A stretch of DNA of 21,714 nt from JBFHFS01 sp041583495 (GTDB taxonomy: Bacteria; Bacteroidota; Bacteroidia; Bacteroidales; Marinilabiliaceae), in the NCBI GenBank assembly GCA_041583495.1, contig JBFHFS010000074.1:1-21714 (forward strand), written 5' to 3'. The notes beneath the pieces are model-generated. The model ran no database searches and was not told where the DNA came from. It saw nothing but the letters and a program-made list of their open reading frames with translations. The position numbers and the translations under genes are program-made. Shown one piece after another: positions 1 through 7,865 of the stretch (position 1 is the stretch's first letter; every line of letters begins with the position of its first letter).

Positions 1-345
1 GCGGCACAACAAGGTGAAAAGGTGAAAAGGTGAAAAAGTGAAAAAGGTGGAAGAGGTGAATACAAAAAAACCGCGGCAGCGGTGACAGGTTGGTAGCAGA
101 AACAGGGAAATTGGTAAGATGGTTAGAGCTGCGGCACAACAAGGTGAAAAGGTGAAAAGGTGAAAAAGTGAAAAAGGTGGAAGAGGTGAATACAAAAAAA
201 CCGCGGCAGCGGTGACAGGTTGGTAGCAGAAACAGGGAAATTGGTAAGATGGTTAGAGCTGCGGCAGCTGCGGCACAACAAGGTTAAAAGGGGAAAAGGT
301 GAAAAAGGGAAAAAGTGGAAAAGGGAGAATAGGTGGAAGAAGTGG
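1..345. repeat. 130-bp tandem direct repeat array
   Basis: Positions 1-130 and 131-260 are identical over the whole 130-bp unit, which begins GCGGCACAACAAGGTGAAAA and ends GGTTAGAGCT. A third, decayed partial copy runs from 270 to about 345, preceded by a 9-bp insertion (GCGGCAGCT, 261-269) that repeats the local GCGGCA/GAGCT motif. Inside each unit the 8-mer GGTGAAAA is itself repeated three to four times with slips, so the array is a repeat within a repeat. One strand is strongly purine rich. All frames that I read are broken by TGA codons within the GGTGAAAA blocks, so it does not look coding. The first copy starts at base 1, so the array may continue outside the window. Confidence 0.95.
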
Positions 346-395
346 AAAAAATTAATTATTAGAGACTTGATCTGAAAACGCCAATATTTTCTCCC

Positions 396-2891
396 CTAAC
401 GAACCGTTTTCAAAAATTGAAGATGGGTTTTGACCAGTCTCAATTCGCCCCACGAAACCTCATTCCCTAACTGTTGTTTTGCCAGCGTGAGTGAATCAGA
501 TGGATGGGTCTTGATCCAGTGAGAGATGATCTCTACTTTCCCGGGGTCGACCAATTCAAAGACATTAAGCTCTCCACTCTCTACATAATGGGCCAGATGT
601 CCTTCAATGGTAACCGTAGTCAGGTCCCGCTGGCGAGCGATCTCCTCGATACTGTTTCCGCCTTTATAGAGGTTAAAACTCACCTTTTTGGTATCCTTTT
701 TAGGTTTTTTGGCAGGTGTTTCGGGCATCTCAAACGGACTGGATCCCGGGGAGGGCAAATCCATCTTTTGTTCTTCTCTGTATTTAAGCACCAACTCCAG
801 CACTTCAACGCCAAATTGCTTCAGCTTTCGAGGCCCAAAACCATGAATGGTTTTCAGCTCTTTCATCGAAGAGGGCAAGGCCGTTGCAAGATGCGTCATA
901 CTCTTGAGTGGCAGCACCATATAAACCGGCAGGTTCAGCTCCAGTGCTTTTTTATTTCTCCAGGTTCGCAGCTGGTTATAAAAGGAGCGATTCTCTTCGG
1001 TTAAGTCAGGGATGTCGGCCTTCGCAGATCTCCTGGGTGTGGGACGGGATGCCTCGATCAGTGCCTCAGCCTTGGCTTCCAGATACTTTTTAACCGAAAA
1101 GCCCTCCCGCGAAGCCCTAAAACAGGCTTCCTTCACCCCGGCTCCCGAGAGCAAGCGTTCCAGAGCACTTTTCATACTCTTACCCACCGCTTTATTGTCG
1201 GTTTCCAAAGGGGCATTATCAAGCACTTCCACGATTCCGGTCTTCACCTTATTAAAGAACCAGTCACAAGCCTTCCTCATTCGTTCCTGGAAGAGCTCAT
1301 TGCTTTCACTGTCCGGATTTTGAGCCAACAAATGATCGGCCTGCCTGATAAACTTGCCGCCCACCACCATCAATTCCTTCCTTAACAACAACTCCACCTG
1401 GGGCAGGGCCGTTGGTAATGAACCCTGGATGGCCCCCACATTTTCACGGGTCACTTTAAGGCAATAGTTCAGATTTTGCAAAATAGGCCCAAAATCAAAC
1501 AACTCACCGATAACAGCACGCTGATAAGCCTGCCGGGAAGTTACCAGGGTTTTTTCACCGGGAGGGTTCTCCTCTATCTGTCGGTTAAAGGCCGAGACCT
1601 GCTCATCGCTTTTCAGGGCCGAAACCGAAAGGGGCTTACTCAACACCAGCCCCTCCAGAGCCCGGCACCGGCTCAATGCCACATAAACCTGCCCATGGGC
1701 AAAAGCAGCGTTGGCATCTATGATCGCCTTATCGAAGGTGAGTCCCTGGCTTTTATGAATCGTAATGGCCCAGGCAGTCTTTAACGGATATTGTTTAAAC
1801 ACCCCCTCCACCTGCTCTTTTATCTCCTTGGTTTTCTCATCAATGGAATATCTGGTATTTTGCCACTCATCGGGCTTCACGGAAATAACCTCCTCGTCAC
1901 CGGGGCACTTCACATATATCAGGGCCTTATCGAATCCGGTAACCTTTCCGATTTTCCCGTTAAAATAGAGTTTGGCGGGTGATAAATCGTTTTTGACAAA
2001 CATCACCTGTGCCCCCACCTTCAGAATCAGCTCGCTATCGGTAGGAAAGTTACCCTCAGGGAAATTCCCCTCCACCCTGGCCCTGAACTTACGGGGAGGC
2101 GACTCTATTTTCTTAAGCCTCAATTCATTAATGCGCCGGGCCTGGGAATTATGTGTAGTCAGAGTAATGTAACCCATCTCCTCCTGTTGGGAAAAATCGC
2201 TCAGATAACGCTTATTAAGGGTTTCCAATGCCTGGGAATCCAGTTTATTGTCCCTCACCTTATTCAGGATCCCGATAAAAGTCTTATCCTGTTGCCGAAA
2301 GATATGATCGAGCTCGATACTTACATAATTGGTTTGCTGCAGCGCTCTGCTTCCAAAAAAGAAGGCCGTTTGATAATACGGTCTCAGAAGGGACCAATCC
2401 TCCTCCTTCACCACCGGCGGCAACTGCTGCAAATCACCAATCATAAGTAATTGCACGCCCCCAAAAGGCTGCTGGTTCTGACGAAAACGACGCAGTACCT
2501 GATCAATCCCATCCAACAGATCGGCCCGCACCATACTAATTTCATCAATCACCAATAAGTCAAGAGTCTTAATGATGTTAATCTTCTCCCGGCCAAATCG
2601 TTTCACTCCTGCGCCCATCCGGTCACTCATCGACCCTACAGAAGATCCCTCCCCGGGCACAATAGGTCCAAAGGGCAATTGAAAAAACGAATGAATGGTG
2701 ACCCCGCCGGCGTTGATGGCGGCTACTCCCGTCGGCGCCACCACAACGAGTCGCTTGGGCGATTGCTCCTTTAAACGGCGCAGAAACGTAGTTTTACCCG
2801 TTCCGGCCTTCCCCGTCAGAAAGATATGTCGGTTGGTATAGGATACAAAATCGTGAGCCAACTGAAGTTGTGGATTGGTTAAGGGATGCAT
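396..2891 (-). CDS. Pif1-like superfamily 1 helicase with HRDC and C-terminal HTH domains
   Basis: ATP-dependent DNA helicase of the Pif1/RecD-like group, expected to unwind DNA in the cytoplasm during replication or repair. Walker A is GKAGTGKT at residues 27-34 and Walker B is LLVIDEIS at 112-119. Further SF1 motifs are GDLQQLPPV (152-160), a motif IV-like LDHIFRQ (194-200), TIHKSQGLTFD (377-387) and VALSRCR (404-410). After a helical linker an HRDC domain lies at about 630-708 (with HGFGPRKL), and a helix-turn-helix domain of the kind found at RecQ-type C-termini lies at about 735-825. The 831-residue length suits this Bacteroidota family. The ATG at 2891 is supported by a good promoter about 50 bases upstream, and the gene diverges from the S9 peptidase. 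The exact substrate (forks, G-quadruplexes, recombination intermediates) cannot be told from sequence. Confidence 0.93.
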   Translation of the reverse strand: MHPLTNPQLQLAHDFVSYTNRHIFLTGKAGTGKTTFLRRLKEQSPKRLVVVAPTGVAAINAGGVTIHSFFQLPFGPIVPGEGSSVGSMSDRMGAGVKRFGREKINIIKTLDLLVIDEISMVRADLLDGIDQVLRRFRQNQQPFGGVQLLMIGDLQQLPPVVKEEDWSLLRPYYQTAFFFGSRALQQTNYVSIELDHIFRQQDKTFIGILNKVRDNKLDSQALETLNKRYLSDFSQQEEMGYITLTTHNSQARRINELRLKKIESPPRKFRARVEGNFPEGNFPTDSELILKVGAQVMFVKNDLSPAKLYFNGKIGKVTGFDKALIYVKCPGDEEVISVKPDEWQNTRYSIDEKTKEIKEQVEGVFKQYPLKTAWAITIHKSQGLTFDKAIIDANAAFAHGQVYVALSRCRALEGLVLSKPLSVSALKSDEQVSAFNRQIEENPPGEKTLVTSRQAYQRAVIGELFDFGPILQNLNYCLKVTRENVGAIQGSLPTALPQVELLLRKELMVVGGKFIRQADHLLAQNPDSESNELFQERMRKACDWFFNKVKTGIVEVLDNAPLETDNKAVGKSMKSALERLLSGAGVKEACFRASREGFSVKKYLEAKAEALIEASRPTPRRSAKADIPDLTEENRSFYNQLRTWRNKKALELNLPVYMVLPLKSMTHLATALPSSMKELKTIHGFGPRKLKQFGVEVLELVLKYREEQKMDLPSPGSSPFEMPETPAKKPKKDTKKVSFNLYKGGNSIEEIARQRDLTTVTIEGHLAHYVESGELNVFELVDPGKVEIISHWIKTHPSDSLTLAKQQLGNEVSWGELRLVKTHLQFLKTVR

Positions 2892-2942
2892 AGTTTTTTA
2901 TCGCGTGGTACAAATTTTTCGGCAGGACATTTCATGTTCCTA

Positions 2943-2974
2943 CAAAGCTACACACTTTTGAGCTTTTTTTCCAA
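2943..2974 (-). promoter_or_regulatory. Bacteroidota-type promoter for the helicase
   Basis: On the minus strand TTGG (2974-2971) is followed after 20 bases by TAGCTTTG (2950-2943), a full match to the Bacteroidota -7 consensus TAnnTTTG with a suitable -33 element. Transcription would start near 2936, giving a leader of about 45 bases before the helicase ATG. Confidence 0.6.
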
Positions 2975-3049
2975 TTCGGATGCAGGCAATCTCTTTTCAG
3001 AGCCCCCTTCTACCGTTCGCTTTCTTATTTAATTCCGTGAAAAAAATTA

Positions 3050-3057
3050 TATCTTCG
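3050..3057 (+). promoter_or_regulatory. possible -7 element for the S9 peptidase gene
   Basis: TATCTTCG differs from TAnnTTTG at one fixed base and lies 32 bases before the ATG at 3089. I see no convincing -33 TTTG at the usual distance, so this is tentative. Confidence 0.3.
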
Positions 3058-3088
3058 TCCCATATAGAATATTATAAGACCTTCTGAT

Positions 3089-5227
3089 ATGAACCATCGA
3101 CTTTTTTTTATGCTCTCGGGAATCCTTCTTATGACAGGATGCACCAACAACCAACAACCGGAAAGTCACCAGGTATTTAACCCCAACAGCATTGAAGTTA
3201 AAGGAGACCTAATGACCCCTGAGCTTCTGTGGGCTTTTGGTCGACTAGGGAATGTGGATGTTTCCCCCGACCAAACAGCCTTGTTATACACCATCTCACA
3301 CAGCAACCTCGCGGAAAACAGGTTCTATTCAGACCTTTATACCTGTTTAACCGATGGCAAGGACCAAAAACTCATTCAGCCACAATTCAGTGAGAGCGTA
3401 AAAATCGACGAATCAACGCCTTCCAGCCGATCCTCTTACGCCAACGAATTTGAGGTTAAGTGGCGGCCCGACGGAAAAAAAATCACTTTTTTATCCGCCC
3501 GCACAGGCGAAGTACAGCTGTATGAGATGAATCCCGATGGCAGCGAAGCCATCCAGGTCACCAGGGTCGAAGGAGGCATCTCGGGTTATAAATATGCCCC
3601 TAATTTAAAGAGTTTGCTTTTCACGTTCCCGGTAAAGTTAGACTCAACCGTGCAGGATCTTTATCCTGATCTGCCCCAGGCCAATGCACGCATCGAAAAC
3701 GATTTAATGTACCGACATTGGGACCAATGGCACGACCACACCTACAACCATCTCTTTGTGGCCCCCTTTAGCGAGGGCAAAACCATAACCGAAGGAACCG
3801 ATCTCCTGGAGGGTGAACGCTTCGATTCACCCCTGAAACCCTTTGGCGGCATGGAACAGATTGCCTGGACCCCCGACGGCGAAAAGATCGCCTATACCTG
3901 CAAGAAACTCACCGGCAAGGCCTATGCCGTTTCTACCAACTCCGACATCTATCTCTACGACTTAAAAACCCAAAAAACCATTAACCTCACCCAAGGCATG
4001 CCCGGGTACGACCAAAATCCGGTCTTTTCGCCCGATGGATTGCGTTTGGCCTGGGAGAGCATGGCCCGCGACGGCTACGAAGCCGACAAGAATCGATTGA
4101 TGATCAAGGATCTGGATTCCGGAAATGTAATAGATTATTCGTCTCATCTGGACCAGAATGTTCATAATCTGGCCTGGAACAGTATGGGCGATGCCCTTTT
4201 CTTCACCAGCAACCATCATGCAACCAACGACATTTACCGCATCAATCTTCCCGGTGGCGACATTCATAAGATCACCGAAGGCCAGCATGATTACACCAGT
4301 ATGCATCCTGCCGGGGGTAAATTAATCGCCACACGGATGAGCATGAGCATGCCCGCAGAGGTATTTGCTGTCAACCCCGTGGATGGCACAGCCGTCAACA
4401 TCTCCAACATCAACGCCCCTCTTCTGGCCAAATTAACCATGGGACATGTGGAAAAGCGATGGATAAAGACCACAGACAATAAGGAGATGCTCACCTGGAT
4501 TATCTACCCACCCCACTTCGATCCCGCTAAAAAATACCCCACGCTGCTCTATTGCCAGGGAGGACCCCAAAGCGGAGTCAGCCAATTCTGGAGCTTCCGC
4601 TGGAATTTCCAGATGATGGCCGCCAACAATTATATTATAGTAGCACCTAACCGGAGAGGTTTGCCCGGCTTTGGACAGGAATGGAACGAACAAATAAGCG
4701 GGGACTATGGTGGCCAAAACATGAAAGATTATCTTAGTGCCATTGATGCACTGGCCAAAGAACCCTATGTGGATGAATCCAAATTGGGTGCAGTGGGGGC
4801 CAGCTATGGCGGCTACTCAGTTTACTGGCTGGCGGGCAACCACAACAAGCGATTCAAGGCGTTCATCGCCCATGCCGGGGTCTTTAATCAGGATATGATG
4901 TATACCACCACCGAAGAGATGTTCTTCGTGAACTGGGATCTGGGCGGGCCCTATTGGGAGTTACCCCGGAAGAGCTACGATTTCTCGCCCCATCGCTTTG
5001 TCGGCACCTGGGACACCCCTCTGATGGTGATTCACGGAGCCAAAGATTTTCGCATCCCCTTCACACAGGGAATGGGAGCCTTTAATACAGCAGTCATGAA
5101 AAATATTCCGGCCCGCTTCCTTTTCTTTCCGGAGGAAAACCACTGGATTTTAAAACCCCAGAATGGCATTCTCTGGCAGCGCGAATTTTTCAGATGGCTG
5201 GATACTTACCTCAAGCCGGCAAAATAA
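3089..5227 (+). CDS. S9-family (prolyl oligopeptidase-type) serine peptidase, lipoprotein
   Basis: Serine exopeptidase of the alpha/beta-hydrolase S9 family (DPP IV / acylaminoacyl-peptidase type), probably releasing short peptides in the periplasm. A lipoprotein signal ends in LMTGC, with the lipidated cysteine at 18; the next residues (TNNQQ) lack an acidic surface-export tag, so an inward-facing location is likelier. Residues about 50-440 form a beta-propeller with WD40-like/TolB-like repeats (WRPDGKKI, WTPDGEKI, FSPDGLRL). The catalytic domain covers about 455-710: nucleophile Ser572 in GASYGG, Asp653 in HGAKDFRIP and His685 in EENHW. The triad is complete and the 712-residue length is normal. 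It stands alone on the plus strand, converging on the next gene with 17 bases between. Substrate specificity is not deducible. Confidence 0.93.
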   Translation: MNHRLFFMLSGILLMTGCTNNQQPESHQVFNPNSIEVKGDLMTPELLWAFGRLGNVDVSPDQTALLYTISHSNLAENRFYSDLYTCLTDGKDQKLIQPQFSESVKIDESTPSSRSSYANEFEVKWRPDGKKITFLSARTGEVQLYEMNPDGSEAIQVTRVEGGISGYKYAPNLKSLLFTFPVKLDSTVQDLYPDLPQANARIENDLMYRHWDQWHDHTYNHLFVAPFSEGKTITEGTDLLEGERFDSPLKPFGGMEQIAWTPDGEKIAYTCKKLTGKAYAVSTNSDIYLYDLKTQKTINLTQGMPGYDQNPVFSPDGLRLAWESMARDGYEADKNRLMIKDLDSGNVIDYSSHLDQNVHNLAWNSMGDALFFTSNHHATNDIYRINLPGGDIHKITEGQHDYTSMHPAGGKLIATRMSMSMPAEVFAVNPVDGTAVNISNINAPLLAKLTMGHVEKRWIKTTDNKEMLTWIIYPPHFDPAKKYPTLLYCQGGPQSGVSQFWSFRWNFQMMAANNYIIVAPNRRGLPGFGQEWNEQISGDYGGQNMKDYLSAIDALAKEPYVDESKLGAVGASYGGYSVYWLAGNHNKRFKAFIAHAGVFNQDMMYTTTEEMFFVNWDLGGPYWELPRKSYDFSPHRFVGTWDTPLMVIHGAKDFRIPFTQGMGAFNTAVMKNIPARFLFFPEENHWILKPQNGILWQREFFRWLDTYLKPAK

Positions 5228-5244
5228 TAATATGAAGCTGGCCC

Positions 5245-5628
5245 CTATTTCACAGACGAGGGAGGGGAAACAGAGAGCACCCGGGCCCTCTTCCGGCCCA
5301 CCACCACCATCATCACAATGGAACAGGCCTTAAGGGCAAAGCCAACACCCATGATCCAAAACACCAATTCAGGAAGAAGCAGGGATTGTTTCAGGAAGAA
5401 GGCCGCTACAACCAAAACTACGCCCGTGATAAAAAGAACCAGAAACCGTCCCCCTGCAAGCGTTTGGTCGAGCAATCCCAAAATAAGATAGAAAACTTTC
5501 AATCCAATACCCGCCATCAGCAGGTAATAGAATTGTTCGACCCTGATCCCTTTTAGCAAAAGAGATACCAGCACAAGCATCAACCCTACGAAGAGAAAAT
5601 ATTTTTTATTCATGTCAAACACCGTCAA
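5245..5628 (-). CDS. small four-helix membrane protein, function unknown
   Basis: I do not recognise this family. The 127 residues contain four hydrophobic segments at about 9-25, 32-53, 61-79 and 85-111, with a basic, Ser/Pro-rich tail (GRKRAR, then SPPSS). The two halves resemble each other: LLLKG...YYLLMAGIGLKVFYLIL (about 23-50) and FFLKQ...VFWIMGVGFALKACSIV (about 77-105) share the pattern LK-n-aromatic-xM-G-G-LK, so the protein probably arose by duplication of a two-helix unit. An in-frame ATG at residue 6 (5613) is an equally plausible start. It converges on the S9 peptidase gene; no partner gene is obvious. Confidence 0.72.
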   Translation of the reverse strand: MTVFDMNKKYFLFVGLMLVLVSLLLKGIRVEQFYYLLMAGIGLKVFYLILGLLDQTLAGGRFLVLFITGVVLVVAAFFLKQSLLLPELVFWIMGVGFALKACSIVMMVVVGRKRARVLSVSPPSSVK

Positions 5629-5764
5629 TCATTCACCCCTTCACGCTAATCCTCAAAGGGCAAAAAATACCATAGACTTATCTTTCCCTCGAAATTGAAA
5701 AGCCTGCAAAAAAAAATCATTTTTGTAGTTCCTTTCTCCCTTCAAAGCGACCAAACAAGTTCTA

Positions 5765-5772
5765 CAAATATA
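5765..5772 (-). promoter_or_regulatory. candidate -7 element for the four-helix membrane protein
   Basis: The minus strand reads TATATTTG, a full match to TAnnTTTG, with a TTCTG-like -33 candidate about 19 bases upstream. This would give a leader of about 130 bases. A second full match, TAACTTTG, lies at 5836-5829 without a clear -33 element. The 264-base gap 5629-5892 otherwise holds only a perfect 12-bp palindrome, TGATGATCATCA, at 5806-5817. Confidence 0.35.
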
Positions 5773-5892
5773 ACCATATATTATTGTAAGCACAGAACCT
5801 ATTACTGATGATCATCATGCCTGGATCCCAAAGTTACAAAACCTTATGGCAGATTATCTAATGGCATCTATATCCGGAGTTTTTTGTTATAT

Positions 5893-6291
5893 TTACTTAA
5901 GTGATTTTTGATGGTCATTCATAAAATAAAGCAGTAAAAACAGAAACCCAATATAAGTAGACTGCAATCCTACAAGATCCCATTTTTGAGCAAAAGAGCT
6001 TCCTATTACCAAAATATTCATCAGCGCAAAAGTGGCTATTAGTGTTTCCCTGGTGAATTTATTTAGGAGTAATAGCAGTCCAATAATGATTTCGGCAAAC
6101 GGAATGGCATATGCCAGGGGGGTTACCAGAAAACCTGGCAACAAAGAATCTTGAAAAGTGTTTTGCATTCCTGTAACAAACTTATCTAAGTTCGGGATTC
6201 TTACCACGCCATGAAAAAAATAGTTTATGCCAAAGGAAATACGGAATAAATGGATGGCGAGTGTTTTATTATTTAAATCAGGTAGTCTCAT
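5893..6291 (-). CDS. DoxX-family membrane protein
   Basis: Small integral membrane protein of the DoxX/MauE-like superfamily; members act in membrane-associated thiol or sulfur redox, but no single reaction is established for the family. The 132 residues hold four predicted helices at about 14-31, 56-77, 83-100 and 108-124. The typical start is present, FRISFGINYFFHG followed by a short amphipathic loop, as is the second-helix motif PLAYAIPFAEIIIGLLLLL. It is the last gene of the TetR-controlled minus-strand operon, 34 bases behind the dehalogenase gene, and no other gene on this strand follows for 264 bases. A different DoxX-like protein opens the same operon. Confidence 0.8.
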   Translation of the reverse strand: MRLPDLNNKTLAIHLFRISFGINYFFHGVVRIPNLDKFVTGMQNTFQDSLLPGFLVTPLAYAIPFAEIIIGLLLLLNKFTRETLIATFALMNILVIGSSFAQKWDLVGLQSTYIGFLFLLLYFMNDHQKSLK

Positions 6292-6325
6292 GTTGTTTGT
6301 TTTTAAGGATGACTTGAGCTAATAA

Positions 6326-7126
6326 TTATGATTTTAAAGAAACCAATCTATCAGCGACTTGTTTTAAATTACTTTCATTGATCTCCGGTGTTGGAGCAAG
6401 GGGATATAATTGAGCACCCGGTCTACGAATAAAAGCGCCTCTCCAACCAGCCCCGAGAGCCCCGGCAATATCCCAGCCATGAGCAGCAATCAGCATGGCT
6501 TCGTTTGGTTTAACGCCCATTTTTCTTGCTCCCCACTCATAGGTCTCTCTGAAAGGCTTGAATTTTCCAACTTCTTCTACACTTAATCGTTCATCAAAAT
6601 ATTCGGTCAAGCCTGCGCTTTCAAACTGTTTTTTTACCCCTTCGTTGGACGAATTAGTAAACGAAACCAATTTGTATCCATTATCTTTTAATTGTGTCAA
6701 TGCCCCTTTAACTTCAGGGTGAGCAGGTAAACCACGCAAAGCATTTACGATAACCTCACGTGCTTTATTTTCTGCAATTTCTATATCATTATTAGCTCCA
6801 ACCATTTGAAGGGCGGCTGCACCAATATTTCCAAAATGTTCATATTGACCACTTGCCGTGGTAACCAAAGAATATTGTAGCATGGTTGTAAACCAAAGTG
6901 AAAGTAAATCCTCTCTACCATTAAGTGCTTCTCCAACCTGCCTTTTCATTTGAGTTAAATCCAGAAGCGTTTCATTAACGTCAAAAAATAAAATTTTTGG
7001 TCTGGTCATCTCTTTTAGACTCATTTGTTTTCCATTTTCATGACCATACATGGCGTTGGGAATTAGAATACCTGATGCTCCCATGATTCCGATATTTTTT
7101 ATAAAGTTTCTCCTTGAATTACTCAT
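6326..7126 (-). CDS. type II haloacid dehalogenase (HAD superfamily) with a Tat signal
   Basis: HAD-superfamily hydrolase of the L-2-haloacid dehalogenase (type II) group; characterised members hydrolyse L-2-haloacids to D-2-hydroxyacids through an aspartyl-ester intermediate. Motif I is FFDVNETLLDL with nucleophile Asp49, motif II is FTNSS with Thr157/Asn158, the conserved lysine is Lys190 in FKP, and the late acidic residue is Asp219 in AAHGWDIAGALGAG. The N-terminus is unusual for a normally cytosolic family: SRRNFIK (4-10) is a clean twin-arginine motif followed by a hydrophobic stretch to about residue 27, so the folded enzyme should be exported to the periplasm. The core starts at about 43, so the signal is an added extension. 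The gene lies 64 bases after the CcdA-like gene and before the last DoxX gene. Substrate is inferred from family only. Confidence 0.88.
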   Translation of the reverse strand: MSNSRRNFIKNIGIMGASGILIPNAMYGHENGKQMSLKEMTRPKILFFDVNETLLDLTQMKRQVGEALNGREDLLSLWFTTMLQYSLVTTASGQYEHFGNIGAAALQMVGANNDIEIAENKAREVIVNALRGLPAHPEVKGALTQLKDNGYKLVSFTNSSNEGVKKQFESAGLTEYFDERLSVEEVGKFKPFRETYEWGARKMGVKPNEAMLIAAHGWDIAGALGAGWRGAFIRRPGAQLYPLAPTPEINESNLKQVADRLVSLKS

Positions 7127-7190
7127 AATTGGTTTTTGAATTAGATATGCCTGTTCATTAAGTCGAGAGTTCCGATTAATACAACAAAAC

Positions 7191-7865
7191 TTAAAATGAG
7201 AACAGTGCCATTTGATAATAGATGACGTACACGCCTGCTAGAAGTAGCAGCACAGCGGTAACCTTTTCCATATAGGGAAGTATTTTCATTAGATTTTTCA
7301 GCAGGAAATCTTTGGCAAAAATGGCCAGGAGAATGGTTAAAATCATCATACCACTCATCCCTGAAAAATAGGCTAAGATATACGAAGTGCCTTCCCAAAC
7401 CGTTTCTGCCCCCATAGCCTGTGTTGCTACAATTAAAAAGAGAGGGAAAAGACAACCCAAGGCTCCAGTCGCATATCCAATTCCAAAAAAGAAAGCTTCA
7501 ATCGCCTCTGTTTTAGGATTTGAATTTTCGATATGAAATGAAAAGGAGATGTTCTTACCCAATAGCATACGAATTCCCAGAACGATTAATACGACGCCCA
7601 TAGTAATCGTAATCCATTTCATATAATCTTTCAAAAACTGACCGGCAAGAATAATCATTGCTCCGGCAAGACTATAAACAAGTAGAATTCCGAGTATGCT
7701 AAGTAGCGCCAGTTTCAAACCTCTGCTCAGGCGGGCAGAGATTCGTAAACTGCTGTTTGGATTTCGCGAAATAAAGGCGAGAATGTAACCGGGCAATAAA
7801 GCCACAGCACAAGGCGCTAAAAACGCCAATACACCCTGTATGAATGAGAATTCTATAAATTCCAT
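7191..7865 (-). CDS. CcdA/DsbD-type transmembrane thiol-disulfide transporter
   Basis: Polytopic inner-membrane protein of the CcdA family, which passes electrons from cytoplasmic thioredoxin to periplasmic thiol proteins. The two redox cysteines of the family are visible: Cys19 in FLAPCAVALLPGY and Cys138 in GYATGALGCLFPLF. About six membrane helices are predicted over 224 residues, the usual size for the short CcdA form. The ATG abuts the stop codon of the TlpA-like gene with no intervening base, so the pair is almost certainly translated together; CcdA plus an extracytoplasmic TlpA-like protein is a standard relay. Oddity: just past the stop an alternate frame stays open and strongly hydrophobic (TVLILSFVVLIGTLDLMNR, 7141-7206), which could be a lost seventh helix. 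Confidence 0.88.
   Translation of the reverse strand: MEFIEFSFIQGVLAFLAPCAVALLPGYILAFISRNPNSSLRISARLSRGLKLALLSILGILLVYSLAGAMIILAGQFLKDYMKWITITMGVVLIVLGIRMLLGKNISFSFHIENSNPKTEAIEAFFFGIGYATGALGCLFPLFLIVATQAMGAETVWEGTSYILAYFSGMSGMMILTILLAIFAKDFLLKNLMKILPYMEKVTAVLLLLAGVYVIYYQMALFSF

Noticed and set aside
1..345. CRISPR array
   Set aside because: The 130-bp units are contiguous and identical over their whole length, with no unique spacers between short repeats, and no cas gene is present.
504..1004. 166-codon plus-strand ORF (and others across 908-2450)
   Set aside because: They lie antisense within the clearly coding helicase gene and show no domain or protein-like pattern.
5806..5817. Perfect 12-bp palindrome TGATGATCATCA as an operator
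   Set aside because: It is a simple-sequence palindrome without a second copy or a clear promoter overlap; kept only as a note.
7141..7455. 104-codon minus-strand ORF overlapping the CcdA gene
   Set aside because: Most of it is a frame shadow of CcdA; only its last 22 codons, outside the CcdA frame, are discussed as a possible extension.
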